A program made the position numbers and the translations under genes. A stretch of DNA of 64,000 nt, from positions 11,148,597 to 11,212,596 of the forward strand of contig CM030360.1 in the NCBI GenBank assembly GCA_017893485.1, given 5' to 3'. Under the pieces are notes generated by a model, which was given only the letters and a program-made list of their open reading frames with translations, did not search any database and was not told where the DNA came from. The stretch comes from Hemerocallis citrina. Taxonomy: Eukaryota; Streptophyta; Magnoliopsida; Asparagales; Asphodelaceae. Shown here piece after piece: positions 22,735 through 33,262 of the stretch; positions within the stretch are counted from its first letter, which is position 1, and every line of letters begins with the position of its first letter.

Positions 22735-22916
22735 TGGGTCTATTACGGCATTTGTAAAAAAACACCGGTATAGACCGTCTCTATTCCAGCATTTCTAAAC
22801 ATCGTCGGGATAAAATACTGCTTACATGAGGGCAGATTTAACAATGGGTCTATCCCGGCAATTTTCTTTCAAACGCCGGGATAGAAACGCCGGTATAGAG
22901 TATTTTTCTTGTAGTG
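22735..22916 (-). repeat. CACTA terminal and subterminal repeats, unit 1
   Basis: The terminal motif CACTACAAGAAAAATA ends at 22916. Inside are repeated GC-rich modules (ctattccagcattt, ctatcccggca, aacgccgggatag, cgccggtatag) in both orientations, the usual transposase-binding arrangement at CACTA ends. The next bases, tga, would be the 3-bp target duplication. Confidence 0.8.
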
Positions 22917-24880
22917 TGATTGGAGCCTAAGCATGGAGAGTATCTAATGAATTTTACATAGCAAATAACAACCAAAATCCAAATGATTTACAATACCATT
23001 ATATTAAAAACTTAAATTATTACAGAAGGTACACTGGAAACAACAACCTGATTTTTTTCTCCCGTTCAAAATATACTTATTTTTTAAAACAAAAAAAGAG
23101 ATTGTATTGTAAGTTTGTAACCTCATTACACTCGAAAAATCAAATTCAAACTTTGCCTTCACATACTTCTGATTTACTGTTTCCTTACCTAATCGCAACA
23201 AAATCTTGGGAGAGCTATTTGACATCCTGCAAAATAAACAAAATAGATTTAACAATATAATATAAGAATTATTTTTGAGTTAAGGATAATAGTAATTAGA
23301 GAATGATTAATAGATGCAGTGAGAAAAATGATTATTTCTAAGGTGTGTAACCGATAAATATAAGATATCAGGCAAACAATTAAGTTGGTGTGGGCATATT
23401 TGGGTTGTTAACAGGTTAATCGAGATGCATACGGTTGAACTCAGAGAGAGGCCCTTCTATTGATTCAGAATATTATGAGTTAAAGGAAAAATGAAGAAAG
23501 CAATAAAACAAAGCATGTGAAAAACAACTAGAGAAACTCCACCATCAGAAGAAAATGTATGATTTTCATAATGCTCGATAACTCTATACGAAACTAATCA
23601 AGGGCTACTAAAAGATTTTAAGAAACATCTAACAACTGATCACTGAAAAACCACAATCTCAAAATCCACAATGCTATGGTCACAAAATTACAAATGCTCT
23701 GTAAGCCTCAAAATAATCAGGTACAGTTGTATCGAGGGATATTAACGAATTTATCATTTTATTCATTGGTAGAACAAATAAATAGCTATAGTTGTAGGTT
23801 TGATTGCCTACTAAGATCGATAATAATCTGCATATGTTTGAGATTTCATCATTTAGTGAGACCATATGGTATGACAGTGACCATATAGTCTCACAAGATG
23901 ATGAAATCTTTTCCATATGCAGAGTTGACAAACAGACTTGCGCAACAACATAATGTCATAAAGCCAAAGTCATATGATTAACTTAGTGCTCAAAAGTCAT
24001 GTACAATTACAATGTAACTTACACGGTACAAAAATACACAAACTGAACACATCATATATCAAAATATGTTTGCTTAAAGTAATTTACAAATGTAATGAAG
24101 AATGGTTGGTCACTACTTGTTGGCAGCAACCCAACTATGTTGGTGATTACCAATAAATTCAAGCATCTCAATTTTGCAGGAGTCATTATGTACTAAAATT
24201 ATCTTTGAAAAGGCCAATGGACTTGAGATGGAGATTCCGCAGTTCCAGACAAAAACGAGAGTAATAGGAGAAGATGATTCGGGTGGCTCAAAAAATAAAT
24301 GTCAGAACAGTTACCCAATCTTGAGAGGCAACACGCAACAGAAATATATTTTAAAGCTTGCCATAGATGGAGGTGTGGTGACGTTGAATTTTGAAGTCAC
24401 TAATGTATTCTTCAGGTATTTTTGTGGAAGATGAAGACTTAGCAATGCAGATAGGTTTAAAGTGGAATGTGTTCCCAAATTATTATTGCAGGTATAATGG
24501 GAGATTGTGTGCAACACGTGATTAGGTGATGGTTGTTTTAATAAAGTTCAGTTTTGCAGCTAATTTGTTGAGAAGATAATATCATGTGTTCAAATCCCTT
24601 ATTTTAAGGTTCTCTTATTAATAGGTCTCCCAGTGATTGGTTTAACCAAGTACAGGTCAGCGGCAAGAAAATAACCAGATTTGGTATAAGACAGTAGCTA
24701 AGTGGCTGTGGCGATGGCAGTCCCCAAAAGAAAGAATACACTTCCTACTTAGTAAATTACATTAATACAACCCAGGAACAAGGACTATAGCAATATAATG
24801 TCGCTTCACCGAACAAAGGAATGAAATCCATTCAATATATTTTGTTTGTGCAAGATTCAAAAAATTATAAAACATATATC
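22917..24880. repeat. Duplicated non-coding flank, unit 1
   Basis: Matches unit 2 in two blocks (22917-23620 with 33263-33965, and 23959-24636 with 33990-34673). About 340 bp at 23621-23958 are missing from unit 2. Sequence right of 24637 is unit-1 specific up to 26447. No gene was recognised. Confidence 0.75.
23828..23922. repeat. 95-bp foldback hairpin
   Basis: Arms of about 43 bp (ctgcatatg ... gaccatatggt against accatatagtc ... catatgcag) pair with few mismatches around a 9-base loop. It lies in the part present only in unit 1. Confidence 0.75.
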
Positions 24881-25182
24881 AAAACTACTATCTATAAAAT
24901 TGATAATGATCCTTAAAAAAAATAAAGTTGAGAAACAAAATTGAAATCCATAATGTAATTAATATATGATCAAGAATTTGTACAATAAACTAATCTATAC
25001 CATGAGTATTTATTGCGGAAACATTGAGGCAAAACTACTATCTGTAAAATTGATAATGATCCTTAAAAAAAAAATAAAGTTGAGAAACAAAATTGAAATC
25101 CATAATGTAATTAATATATGATCAAGAATTCGTACAATAAACTAATCTATACCATGAGTATTTATTGCGGAAACATTGAGGC
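24881..25182. repeat. 150-bp direct tandem duplication
   Basis: aaaactactatct...cattgaggc occurs twice (24881-25030, 25031-25182). The copies differ by a few bases and by A-run length. Confidence 0.9.
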
Positions 25183-25192
25183 AATGGGAAAA

Positions 25193-25748
25193 AATCACAT
25201 TTTTTTTCATCTCCCCGAAAGCTAGGTTAGGTTGCAAAGTAGTATTTGGGGTTTGGACTTGCCGAATCCCCCACCGAGACTAGGGATAGTCGGGGTCCAT
25301 GTAGGGCGAGAATGATTAGAAAGGAAAATAGAGGGGCTTGAGACATTACGGTAGCGGCAGTTTTGTGGATTATATGGCTAGATAGAAATGATATTTGTTT
25401 TCGTAATGTAAATTGTAGATTACCTATTATGATGCATACAAAATTTTCTCTTATTAATGTATGGGCAAGTCAGGCAAGGGCAAGAAAGAGGCTGAGGATG
25501 GAGGGAGTAGAGTAGTGCTAAAAGCGCCCGAGAATTTCATTCGTTAGTTAGAGATTGGAGAGAAGAGGATTTGGGGATGAAAAAATGCTTTGTATCTTTT
25601 TTAGATTATGTTGCTTTTATTGTTAGTAGCCATGATGTTGTAAGATTTTGGATGTATTTGAGTTTGTATATGTTGCTACTTCTACGTTATATTTCGTTAA
25701 TTTTTCATTAATGAAACCGGTGACAGTGGGTCACCTTAATCCAAAAAA
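25193..25748 (+). mobile_element. 5'-truncated LINE fragment (ORF2 tail and 3' UTR)
   Basis: Starts within the zinc-binding tail (NHIFFH, compare NHILFQ in the complete LINE). It continues with DITVAAVLWIIWLDRND and the basic RARKRLRMEGVE terminus, aligning with the end of ORF2 at 10560-10749. It has several stops, a 3' UTR and a short A-run at 25742-25748. Truncation from the 5' side is typical of LINE insertion. The family is related to, but distinct in sequence from, the complete LINE at 4542-10972. Confidence 0.85.
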
Positions 25749-26126
25749 AAGAAGGCGGGGATGACAGTAAAATTAAACCAAAATCGGGTTTCATGTGCAT
25801 CAATGATCATAGGTAACCTCTTGTGGAAAAGGCTATGGAGGAAGCCCATGCTAATTATATGTAGCAAGATGCCAGTGCCATGATGTTGTAAGATTTTGGA
25901 TGTATTTGAGTTTGTATATGTTGCTACTTCTACGTTATATTTCGTTAATTTTTCATTAATGAAACCGGTGATAGTGGGTCACCTTAATCCCAAAAAAAGA
26001 AGGCGGGGATGACAGTAAAATTAAACCAAAATCGGGTTTCATGTGCATCAACGATCATAGGTAACCTCTTGTGGAAAAGGCTATGGAGGAAGCCCATGCT
26101 AATTATATGTAGCAAGATGCCAGTGC
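25631..26126. repeat. 248-bp tandem duplication spanning the LINE end and its flank
   Basis: The two units (25631-25878, 25879-26126) are almost identical. They include the last part of the LINE 3' UTR, its A-run and about 130 bp of flank. The duplication therefore happened after LINE insertion. Confidence 0.9.
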
Positions 26127-26391
26127 CATCACTTACGAAAACAAGCATCTCATAAAATATAATAAAATGAATTGTCAAATCTTAACAAAAGCACAATCTA
26201 GACGATTAAAGGAGAAAGGAAAATCTAAGAGTTCTAAGAAGGAAAAAAAACATCATATGAGATGATATCCGAGCAGAGACTAATTGAAGTTGTGAACAGA
26301 ATAATAAAGCCCTTCATAAGCCAGTGAATGAAGTATGTTTCATTCACATGAACAAGTTCCGAAATGAAGACTAATTTTGGTTCCCTCACTG

Positions 26392-26396
26392 TTTTT

Positions 26397-26442
<46 letters not shown>

Positions 26443-26447
26443 CGGGG
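26392..26447. repeat. Homopolymer tract T then G
   Basis: A run of about 15 T is followed by about 36 G, a C and four G. It lies at the right junction of the unit-1-specific insertion. Its length is probably unreliable. Confidence 0.85.
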
Positions 26448-26874
26448 TTATTACTATCTATAGATAGAACTGTGAGGCCATTGGATTATAAATTTGCTGC
26501 TTTCTAACTTGAGGATGGACATTAGAAATGGAAGTAGCATGAGTTATTGTGGTTATCGTTCAAGCCAAATAAAACTTCATACAATACATATCAAAATGGA
26601 GCTTAAAAAGATTATAGATTTCGTTAAAAATTCCATCTACATTTTGTACAACTATTATAAAGCCTTTATCCTAACTGTTGAAAAGGAGGAATCATCGCCT
26701 CTTAATAACTTGAGAGTTAAAATTCATCTCCTAAAATAAAAAAGTAAAGAAAGTGCGACAAACTGACAGAAAAATTGATCAAAAGTTTAAAGTTGGATGT
26801 GAATCTAACAGTAACTTTCATTGAGTAAATAATGGAAAATATCATAAGTGAAGTTATCCTAGTAAAAGAAATCT
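26448..26874. repeat. Duplicated 3' flank of F-box gene 1
   Basis: Matches 34674-35102. A small open frame in both copies (26494-26739, 34722-34967) has no recognised homology. It may hold a terminal exon or the 3' UTR of the F-box gene. Confidence 0.5.
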
Positions 26875-29362
26875 TTAATGAGAACCAATGTAAAACTTAC
26901 ATGCGAATAGGATTTGGCCTTCTTTCGAAATCACCGGAAACTCCAATATTTCTGGCATAGCTACATCCTTAACAGTGACAAGGGCATTTTCACTGAAACT
27001 AACAATCATCGTCTTGAGCGATTGTGCTTTGGCTAAAACAAACTGTATGAACTCAAGTTCAACTTTTACACACGATATCTTAGTAATTTTTACTGTTTGA
27101 AGTTTATCAAATACACCAAGATGTTCTTGTGCTTCCCAAAAATCTGGCCCAAGTCCAGCAACTTTCGTACTGTAATAACCAGCCTAAGAAAAAAAAAAGT
27201 CATAAGAGAAGCAAAAAATCATATATTCAGGTAAATGAATTAGTGAAAGTTGTGCATGTCTTACCCGATACTCGAATTCTTGTAGATTAGGACTGCTCCT
27301 TAGCAGGCAAAGAGTGAGTAATGCTTCTGATTCAAGTTCAAAACTTACATCCAAGATCATTATTTTCAGATGGTCAAAGCTGATTGGGAGTCTTCTTGGT
27401 ATATGGGCTTTATGAGGATGCTAAAATCACCCAAAATGAACAATATGTCAAGTCACCATTTTAACTAAAAATAGCTCGAACAAAAAAGATAAAAAATTGT
27501 CCAATGCAATGAGAAGGAAAAAAAAAGTGGCTTAAAAGGGTTTATAACTAAGCCTAGGTTCTCACCTGAATTTGGCTTAAAAACCATAACCCGTTGATGG
27601 TTAGCAACCCAAAATGGAACCAATAGATAAAATATACAAAGATAAGGTTTTGACATGGTGGTACTAAAGGTCTATTTTTTAGGCGTGGTTTAGGATGGTG
27701 TTAATTAGTTTACACAATTTCAGTTATCTGATGTTAGTTTACACAATTTCAGTTATCATATCTTCAAAATGTTCAAAGACTTTTGTGAGGTCAAGAAACT
27801 CTACTTATCTCATCCCGAAAGATAAGAGAGATTGTAACAATTGAACTGATCTCAAATGCACTCTTGCCATAATTTATCAGTCAACTAAGCATGCTCTCTT
27901 GTTTTTTTCCTAATAAAACTCCAGTTATCCCCTCACATAAGAAGATAAGTAAAATCAATTTTCAATCAGAAGTAGAGCTAGGTGTAGAGGTCTACTAATA
28001 ATTTCTGTTATCTTAACTTCTTCTTCCTTAAGGGAGCTTGAAATTACTCAGGAAAAACTACTTTTATTTAACAATATTTTAAATAATATCCTTATTGAAA
28101 ACTTAATTTAAACAAACCTCAATATAAACCCTGATCCACAGCTCGAGCTTCTTAAGATTACGCATTCCCATAAGTTTGCAATCTCCTTTAGGTCCAACCC
28201 AATAATAATTACTAAGCCTAGGATCGAGCAGAACCACTTCGAGGACTGGAGCGCTACTTATGGTAAATTCATCAAGACAAGCATCATGGTCGATCTCCAC
28301 TAATTCAAGCCGTCGTAGATTAGGAGCAGCAATATCAAGGCATTGCTTTTTGCCACCCAAACGTAATCCAGACAGAGTAACTTCCATCAGCATGGAGCAA
28401 GCAGAAAATAACTTGGAGAGGTGGGCATGGGCACCGAAGCTGACGTGTTGAAGATGCAGGGATCGGAGATTTTTAAGACAAGAAAAGTCTCCATCGCCAG
28501 TGATTACTAACTGTTTGTTGACCAAGAAATCTCTCGCGTTCACTAACTTAAGCAATCGGAGATTCGGGGCAATGATATCAAGGTGCTGAGTTTCTTGTAG
28601 GCGAATGTTTATCAGATTGACTTCCTCCAAGAAGTGACACGCAGAAAATAACTTGGAGAGGTGGGCAGCAAATGTGATGGATTCGAGATGGAGTATTCGG
28701 AGATTTGTAAGACCAGAAAAGTCTCCATCAATAGTGATAGCTAGTTTTAGCTGCACAGCTTGTTTTAACTTTAAGGCTCGGAGATTTGGAGCAAAGATAT
28801 CAAGCTGCTGCTGACCTTCCGATGAAAAAATATCTACCAGAGCAGCAGCCTCCAATAAAGGGCATGACGAAAACAACACCGAGACGACGAAACTAAAAAA
28901 GTAGACGTGTTCGAGATGTATGGTTTGAAGTGTTTTAAAACCAGAAAAGTCTAGCGAAACACAGTCATAGAAGCAGCCTGATTTGAGTTGGAGATGGGTT
29001 AGATTAGGGAAAGAGTGAGCAATGGAGTTGAATCGGCAGTTGGAATCGACGAGGTGAAGGGTACGGATGGTGGGGCCGGATTGGACGGAGAGGAAGTTTA
29101 AGGCATCGGAGTTGAGATTGGCCTTGAGGAGGCGAAGGGGGCTGGAGTGAAGGAGGACGATTTGGGATGCGACCAATTTCTTGATATCGAAGAGATCGAG
29201 ATCGGGGATGGATTGCCAATGGCAACGCCATGAGTGGGATAGGACGGAGGTCCTTACGGCCTCTTTGAAGGGGATCAAACAGAGGATGTCGTAGATGATG
29301 GTTTCGGGTAAGTCGGTTAGGGTTTTAGGGGACACCATCTTCATCTTCTTGTTTGATTCCAT
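26875..29362 (-). CDS. F-box/LRR/FBD protein gene, copy 1
   Basis: Exon 1 (29362-28118) starts at ATG 29362. It carries an N-terminal F-box (LTDLPETIIYDILCLIPF ... SHSWRCHWQSIPDLDLF, about residues 14-56) followed by leucine-rich repeats (NLRILHLES, NLRSLHLQH, LKKLELWI). Exon 2 (27420-27265) continues in phase with KIMILDVSFELESEALLTL. Exon 3 (27183 onward) holds an FBD domain (LQTVKITKISCVKVELEFI). It either reads to a TAA at 26877-26875, giving about 569 aa, or splices at a GTAAGT donor at 26900 to an unseen exon. Such proteins act as SCF ubiquitin-ligase adaptors, the F-box binding SKP1 and the LRR/FBD part selecting targets. All splice sites are canonical and the frame is intact. The target is unknown. 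Confidence 0.85.
27661..28117. other. Intron 1 of F-box gene 1
   Basis: AT-rich, flanked by the GT donor at 28117 and running towards the AG acceptor at 27421; no other feature seen. Confidence 0.6.
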
Positions 29363-29532
29363 TGATGACTACGGCGACGGACAAGTACGCAGTAGGGGTT
29401 CTGAGAGGAAGGATTATTGGGGTTTCGGCTTTCGATAAAGGATTAAAAAAAATTCTTGGCCTCAGATCCCGGTATGTATTGGGTTGTAGGGTTTTCTGTG
29501 TTTTACCAGTGGCAAGCAAAATTTTATCCTTC

Positions 29533-29540
29533 TCTTTATA
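29533..29540 (-). promoter_or_regulatory. Possible TATA box of F-box gene 1
   Basis: Minus-strand TATAAAGA about 170 bases before the ATG. In unit 2 the matching site reads TTTAAAG, so the box has changed there. Confidence 0.3.
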
Positions 29541-29654
29541 TTCTTCTTATTTCTTCTTATTTTGGTAATTGATGAAGGCACCTGGTAGGGTTAGGGTTTG
29601 TGTTTTGATTACTGTAGTGGCCCATGTAGAATCTATCGAATTTCTTTACCCTTA

Positions 29655-29985
29655 GAGCATCTGTAATCGTTGGCCAATTTGCCAAATTTTGTGAATTTTG
29701 GCAAAAAAAACCGTTGTAGTCGTTGCCAAATACCCAAAATTTGGATTGCGACGCTACAGTAGCCGGCTATATTTGGCCAAAATATAGCTAACGGAAGAAG
29801 ATTTTTCGTCAGAGAGATCGGACGGAATATGATTTTCTGTCGGAGAGTTTTTTTTCACGCGCACTCATCGGACGAGGGATTATTCCCCGTCCGAAGAATT
29901 AAATTTTAAAAAAAATGAAGGACGACAATCTACCGTCCCTTCACAATTCATATAAGATTGGGACGGAAGATAATCTACCGTCCCT
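29655..29985. repeat. Unit-1-specific insert with MITE-like start
   Basis: Replaces unrelated sequence at the matching place in unit 2. It begins ttagagcatctgtaatcg, reminiscent of a common class of small plant non-autonomous elements, and contains repeats of ctaccgtccct. No matching inverted terminus was found. Confidence 0.35.
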
Positions 29986-30240
29986 CCATTCGATCAATGA
30001 ACATTATATAGTTTGGGTTTTGAATTTTTTTAAAAATATATTTTGCATTGTGACAACATGATGGTGATTACATTGGTTGTTTATTACGATGAAAATTTGT
30101 TATGAATCATAAATGCCAGTATTTGAGTGGAAAGAAGGGTGCTACTATTATGGGTCTAGATAGTCCTATTATGGGTCTTAGTACACAGTAGGAACATTAA
30201 GAGAGTGCTACTATTATGGGTCTGGATAGAGTCCTATTGC
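29986..30240. repeat. Right end of duplication unit 1
   Basis: Matches 38150-38340 up to ggtctggatagagtcctatt, where homology ends. Confidence 0.7.
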
Positions 30241-30257
30241 AACCCTATCGATTACAT

Positions 30258-30696
30258 TCAAGTGTTGCCCATGGCCAAGCCCCGATTGTTACCGAATTAG
30301 ACCATCTCTCTGGATGTAGATTCAGTTTTAACCTACTTCGTAGTTGTACACTAAGAGTAGAGGATCTATAGACATTCTGCTTTGAGACCAACTTAGTGGT
30401 ATCTAGTCCCAACTCGTTCTCACAACATACATTCGTAATTCATTTGTAGGGAATTACCAGATTACATGTGACAATTTCCTGTTGAGTTTATGCGATACGA
30501 TCACTACGAACAACCACCAAGCAAAATAATAGATCAAACCAAACACACCAAAGCACACAATTTTGTTCCGATTGGGGCGAATCCTAACACGGGGGGAGAA
30601 AATAACCTAGATGTTATTCAACGAGAGAAGATACAAGAGTTACAACCACACTTACCAATAACCAATCTATCTCTCAAGCCTCACCAGAAGATACTT
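30258..30696. repeat. Dispersed repeat R, copy 2
   Basis: Close match to 3311-3750. Beyond 30696 the sequence continues in a related style (attgtttataatagg...) that copy 1 lacks because CACTA-like DNA begins there. Confidence 0.8.
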
Positions 30697-31389
30697 ATTG
30701 TTTATAATAGGAAAACTTTTCGAACTCTCTTCTACGAAGTATTCTCACTCTTACCTCTCAAAGGAGTCCTATACAATAATATATAGAGATCTAGAGAAAT
30801 CTTAGTTTGAGATCATCCGATGTATCCTAAAGAGATAATCATGCGATGAGAGCAGTTCAATCTAACTTGGGAAAGAAGTTCGGCTTTAATCAAATCACCC
30901 ATACCCGAAACCCGCTACTACTGCCCGCTTGCAGTCGACTACCTATGTTTGTTGTCTCCTTCTACTCCCAACGAACACATCAACCATCATCTCTTCTTAT
31001 CAAACGTAGCATGAAGACATAAATCTAACATTACGCATGCTAAATTGCTTTTTGTGTGAGTAGGTCGACAAAATTGAAAGTAGAGTACGAGGAAGTTTCC
31101 TTACGTGCTATCTCTTCAAAATTAAGATGTGATTTATCAATTTCCAATATATTTTCACGAAAAAACTGAAGTCTTGATTAAAAACACACAACCCTTAATA
31201 ACTGGCAGTAAAAAGGAATAAGATTCTTATCATTTGAATTTTTATAATAATAGAAAATTCCTTCAAGAGTTTTCAGAGAAAACTTAAACAAAAAAAATAA
31301 CAAACAATTCAATGGTAAAGGAACTGGAACTGGTACATGTGTATGCAGTATGTCTGTTGTGCATGTATGGAGACTTAACAAGAGTTCAA
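30697..31389. other. Non-coding DNA between repeat R and the subtilase fragment
   Basis: No gene seen. The first 300 bases may extend repeat R. Confidence 0.3.
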
Positions 31390-31891
31390 TACTCTCACCC
31401 ACTTCTGTAAAAGTGAGGTTTTGTGGCTTAACCATGCATGATAGCTACACCCCCACAGGTGCCTAAAACTGGCACAGTGTACTTAGAATTCAGGTACCCT
31501 ACATTCGTCACCTGCCATTTTGCAAGCCAGGAGTACCCATTTCGACTATTTAGTGTCACCGGGAGTGAAGGATAGTTCAACTCAGTTCCGTACCTTGCAA
31601 TCTCCTGATCAGAACAGTTTACAGAATGATGGAGAAATGATGGTCACTTGCCCATTCGTGTAATTCAGCCCACAAAGGTAAGCAGTATAGTTATTGGATG
31701 AAATGTCATAGATGAGATCTGGATCTGGTGCTTTGGTAGGATTCACATGCCCAGCCCTAATAGCAATCATATCTGCTGGGTTCCGTTTCTCGTCAAGGAT
31801 CCTCCTGCCATCATTGGTAGAAAGCGTATCTTTCGAAGTTAGGCCCCGCCTGTTGGTTCAGTACCTTAGACGAGAAGTAGGCGACTACAGA
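31390..31891 (-). pseudogene. Captured subtilisin-like protease fragment, internally deleted
   Basis: On the minus strand the order is a degenerate FSSRGPN-like block (VVAYFSSKVLN), then a jump to TLS.NDGRRILDEKRNPA, GHVNPTKAPDPDLIYDI, YLCGLNYTNGQV, ELNYPSLPVTL, and KPQNLTFTEVGES near 31390-31440. This is the C-terminal part and fibronectin-III-like domain of plant subtilases. The segment with the catalytic Ser is missing and there are frameshifts, so it is not functional. It occupies the position that captured exons and transposase hold in unit 1. Confidence 0.85.
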
Positions 31892-31894
31892 AGA

Positions 31895-33262
31895 TATGTT
31901 ACAAACCTCAATTCTGCTAAACTAGTTCTAAAAGATGGAGTTCTTACTAATTTATTATATAACTACGTACATTGGATTCAAAATAAATAAAAACAAATTT
32001 ATTATGAAGAAACTTCAAAATAAATAAAAACAACATGAAGTAAAGAACTCCAGTAACAGTATTTAGTTCTCAGATACTGCTGAGAAACGAGAATGAAGTA
32101 TCCCAAATTACAGAAAAGTATTGAACATAATCACTTACCCCCAGCTTCTCACTTACAAACTGTAGCTTAACCTGGCCATATGCCAGCCAGTTTGGTGTAC
32201 ATTAGTTTCAAAAAAGATGCTCTGCAAAACAAAAGAAAAAATCCAACAATTCCGATAAGATAAATCAAAGGAAAACTCAATAAAATGCATGGACCACAGA
32301 CAGTTACGATACTTCTGCAGATAGTATGAAGGACATCCATACCAAAACACAGCAATCCCATGATTGAATTAGTCTCCTTCCATCTCACGTTCCCAATCTG
32401 ACTAAGTACCCTTTAGTTACTCTACTTCCTAATTCTTTCCTTTACTAGTCATTCAAGAAATTAAAAATTGCAAGTTTGGTTGAAGTCCAAACTTAATTTT
32501 GAATTAAGCACTTCACTAGCCATCTAAATAAGCATCTGAGATTGAAAAATTACAAATAATTATGCACAAAGTTATACCCGAAATAAAACTGCTCGACAAT
32601 ATCAAGAACGACTTGAAATCCAGCATCCAAAATATACCACCAATATCAAAATCTAGTGTTCAGTTAACTTAATAAGAAAATACAACATAATTGGAAGGGG
32701 AGATTACCTTTAGCCTCGAGCTTACAAATCGAGGAGGGAAAGGAGAGGTCGGGCTCCTGCATCGGGATTGGGAAACGAAGAGGAAAGGAGAGGAGAGGAG
32801 ACGAGGGCTTCGGTCATGAGACGACGACGGCGACAACAAGGTGGAGTTAGGGTTTTGTAGATGGCGGCGACGACGGCGACGGGGGCGACAGGTGCTGGAG
32901 ACGACGATGACATCGAGGACAGCGTATACGGGGGTGTTGGCGATGGGGGACGGCGGGGACGGCGGGAGTTGATTTTTGATTTTGGGTTTTGCAAGAGAAA
33001 GAGGGAAAGTGAAAAATACTGGATTTTGGGTTTTGAGAGAGAGAGAAAGAGGGATCCATACTTGGTCTATACTTTTCCCACTATGGGTCTATTCCGGCAT
33101 TTGTAAAAAACACCGGTATAGACCCTCTCTATTCCGGCATTTATAAACAACGCCAGGATAAAATACTCCTCACATGATAGCAGATTTTAAAATGGGTCTA
33201 TCCCGGCATTTCTTTCAAATGCCGGGATAGAAACGCCGGTGTAGAGTCTTTTTCTTGTAGTG
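31895..33262 (-). mobile_element. CACTA element remnant, unit 2
   Basis: Matches 16653-17462 plus 22355-22916 of unit 1, including the terminal motif CACTACAAGAAAAAGA ending at 33262 and the subterminal modules at 33075-33245. It has no Copia insertion: ggggagatt runs straight into acctttagcc at 32698-32715. The other end is not recognisable. Confidence 0.8.
32708..32913 (-). pseudogene. Putative first exon of a CACTA-borne transcript, unit 2
   Basis: Copy of 22362-22566. ATG at 32913, SSSPAPVAPVAVVAAIYKTL, GTAATC donor at 32707. Small indels shift the frame relative to unit 1 after about 30 codons, which argues against selection on the protein. Confidence 0.35.

Larger units (their letters stand above)
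3751..22916 (-). mobile_element. Composite CACTA (En/Spm-like) transposon with nested LINE and Copia
   Basis: The right end reads CACTACAAGAAAAATA on the minus strand (22916-22901), the plant CACTA terminal inverted repeat. It is followed by subterminal repeats built on ccgggata and cgccggtata. Related GC-rich modules (cgccggtgtatg, taccggcg) lie at 3753-3880, but the opposite CACTA terminus is not recognisable there. Between them lies a deleted TNP2-type transposase on the same strand plus captured exons. Removing the nested LINE and Copia leaves about 7.8 kb, a normal size for this family. The left boundary is inferred. Loss of one end and of the transposase core means it cannot move by itself. 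Confidence 0.6.
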
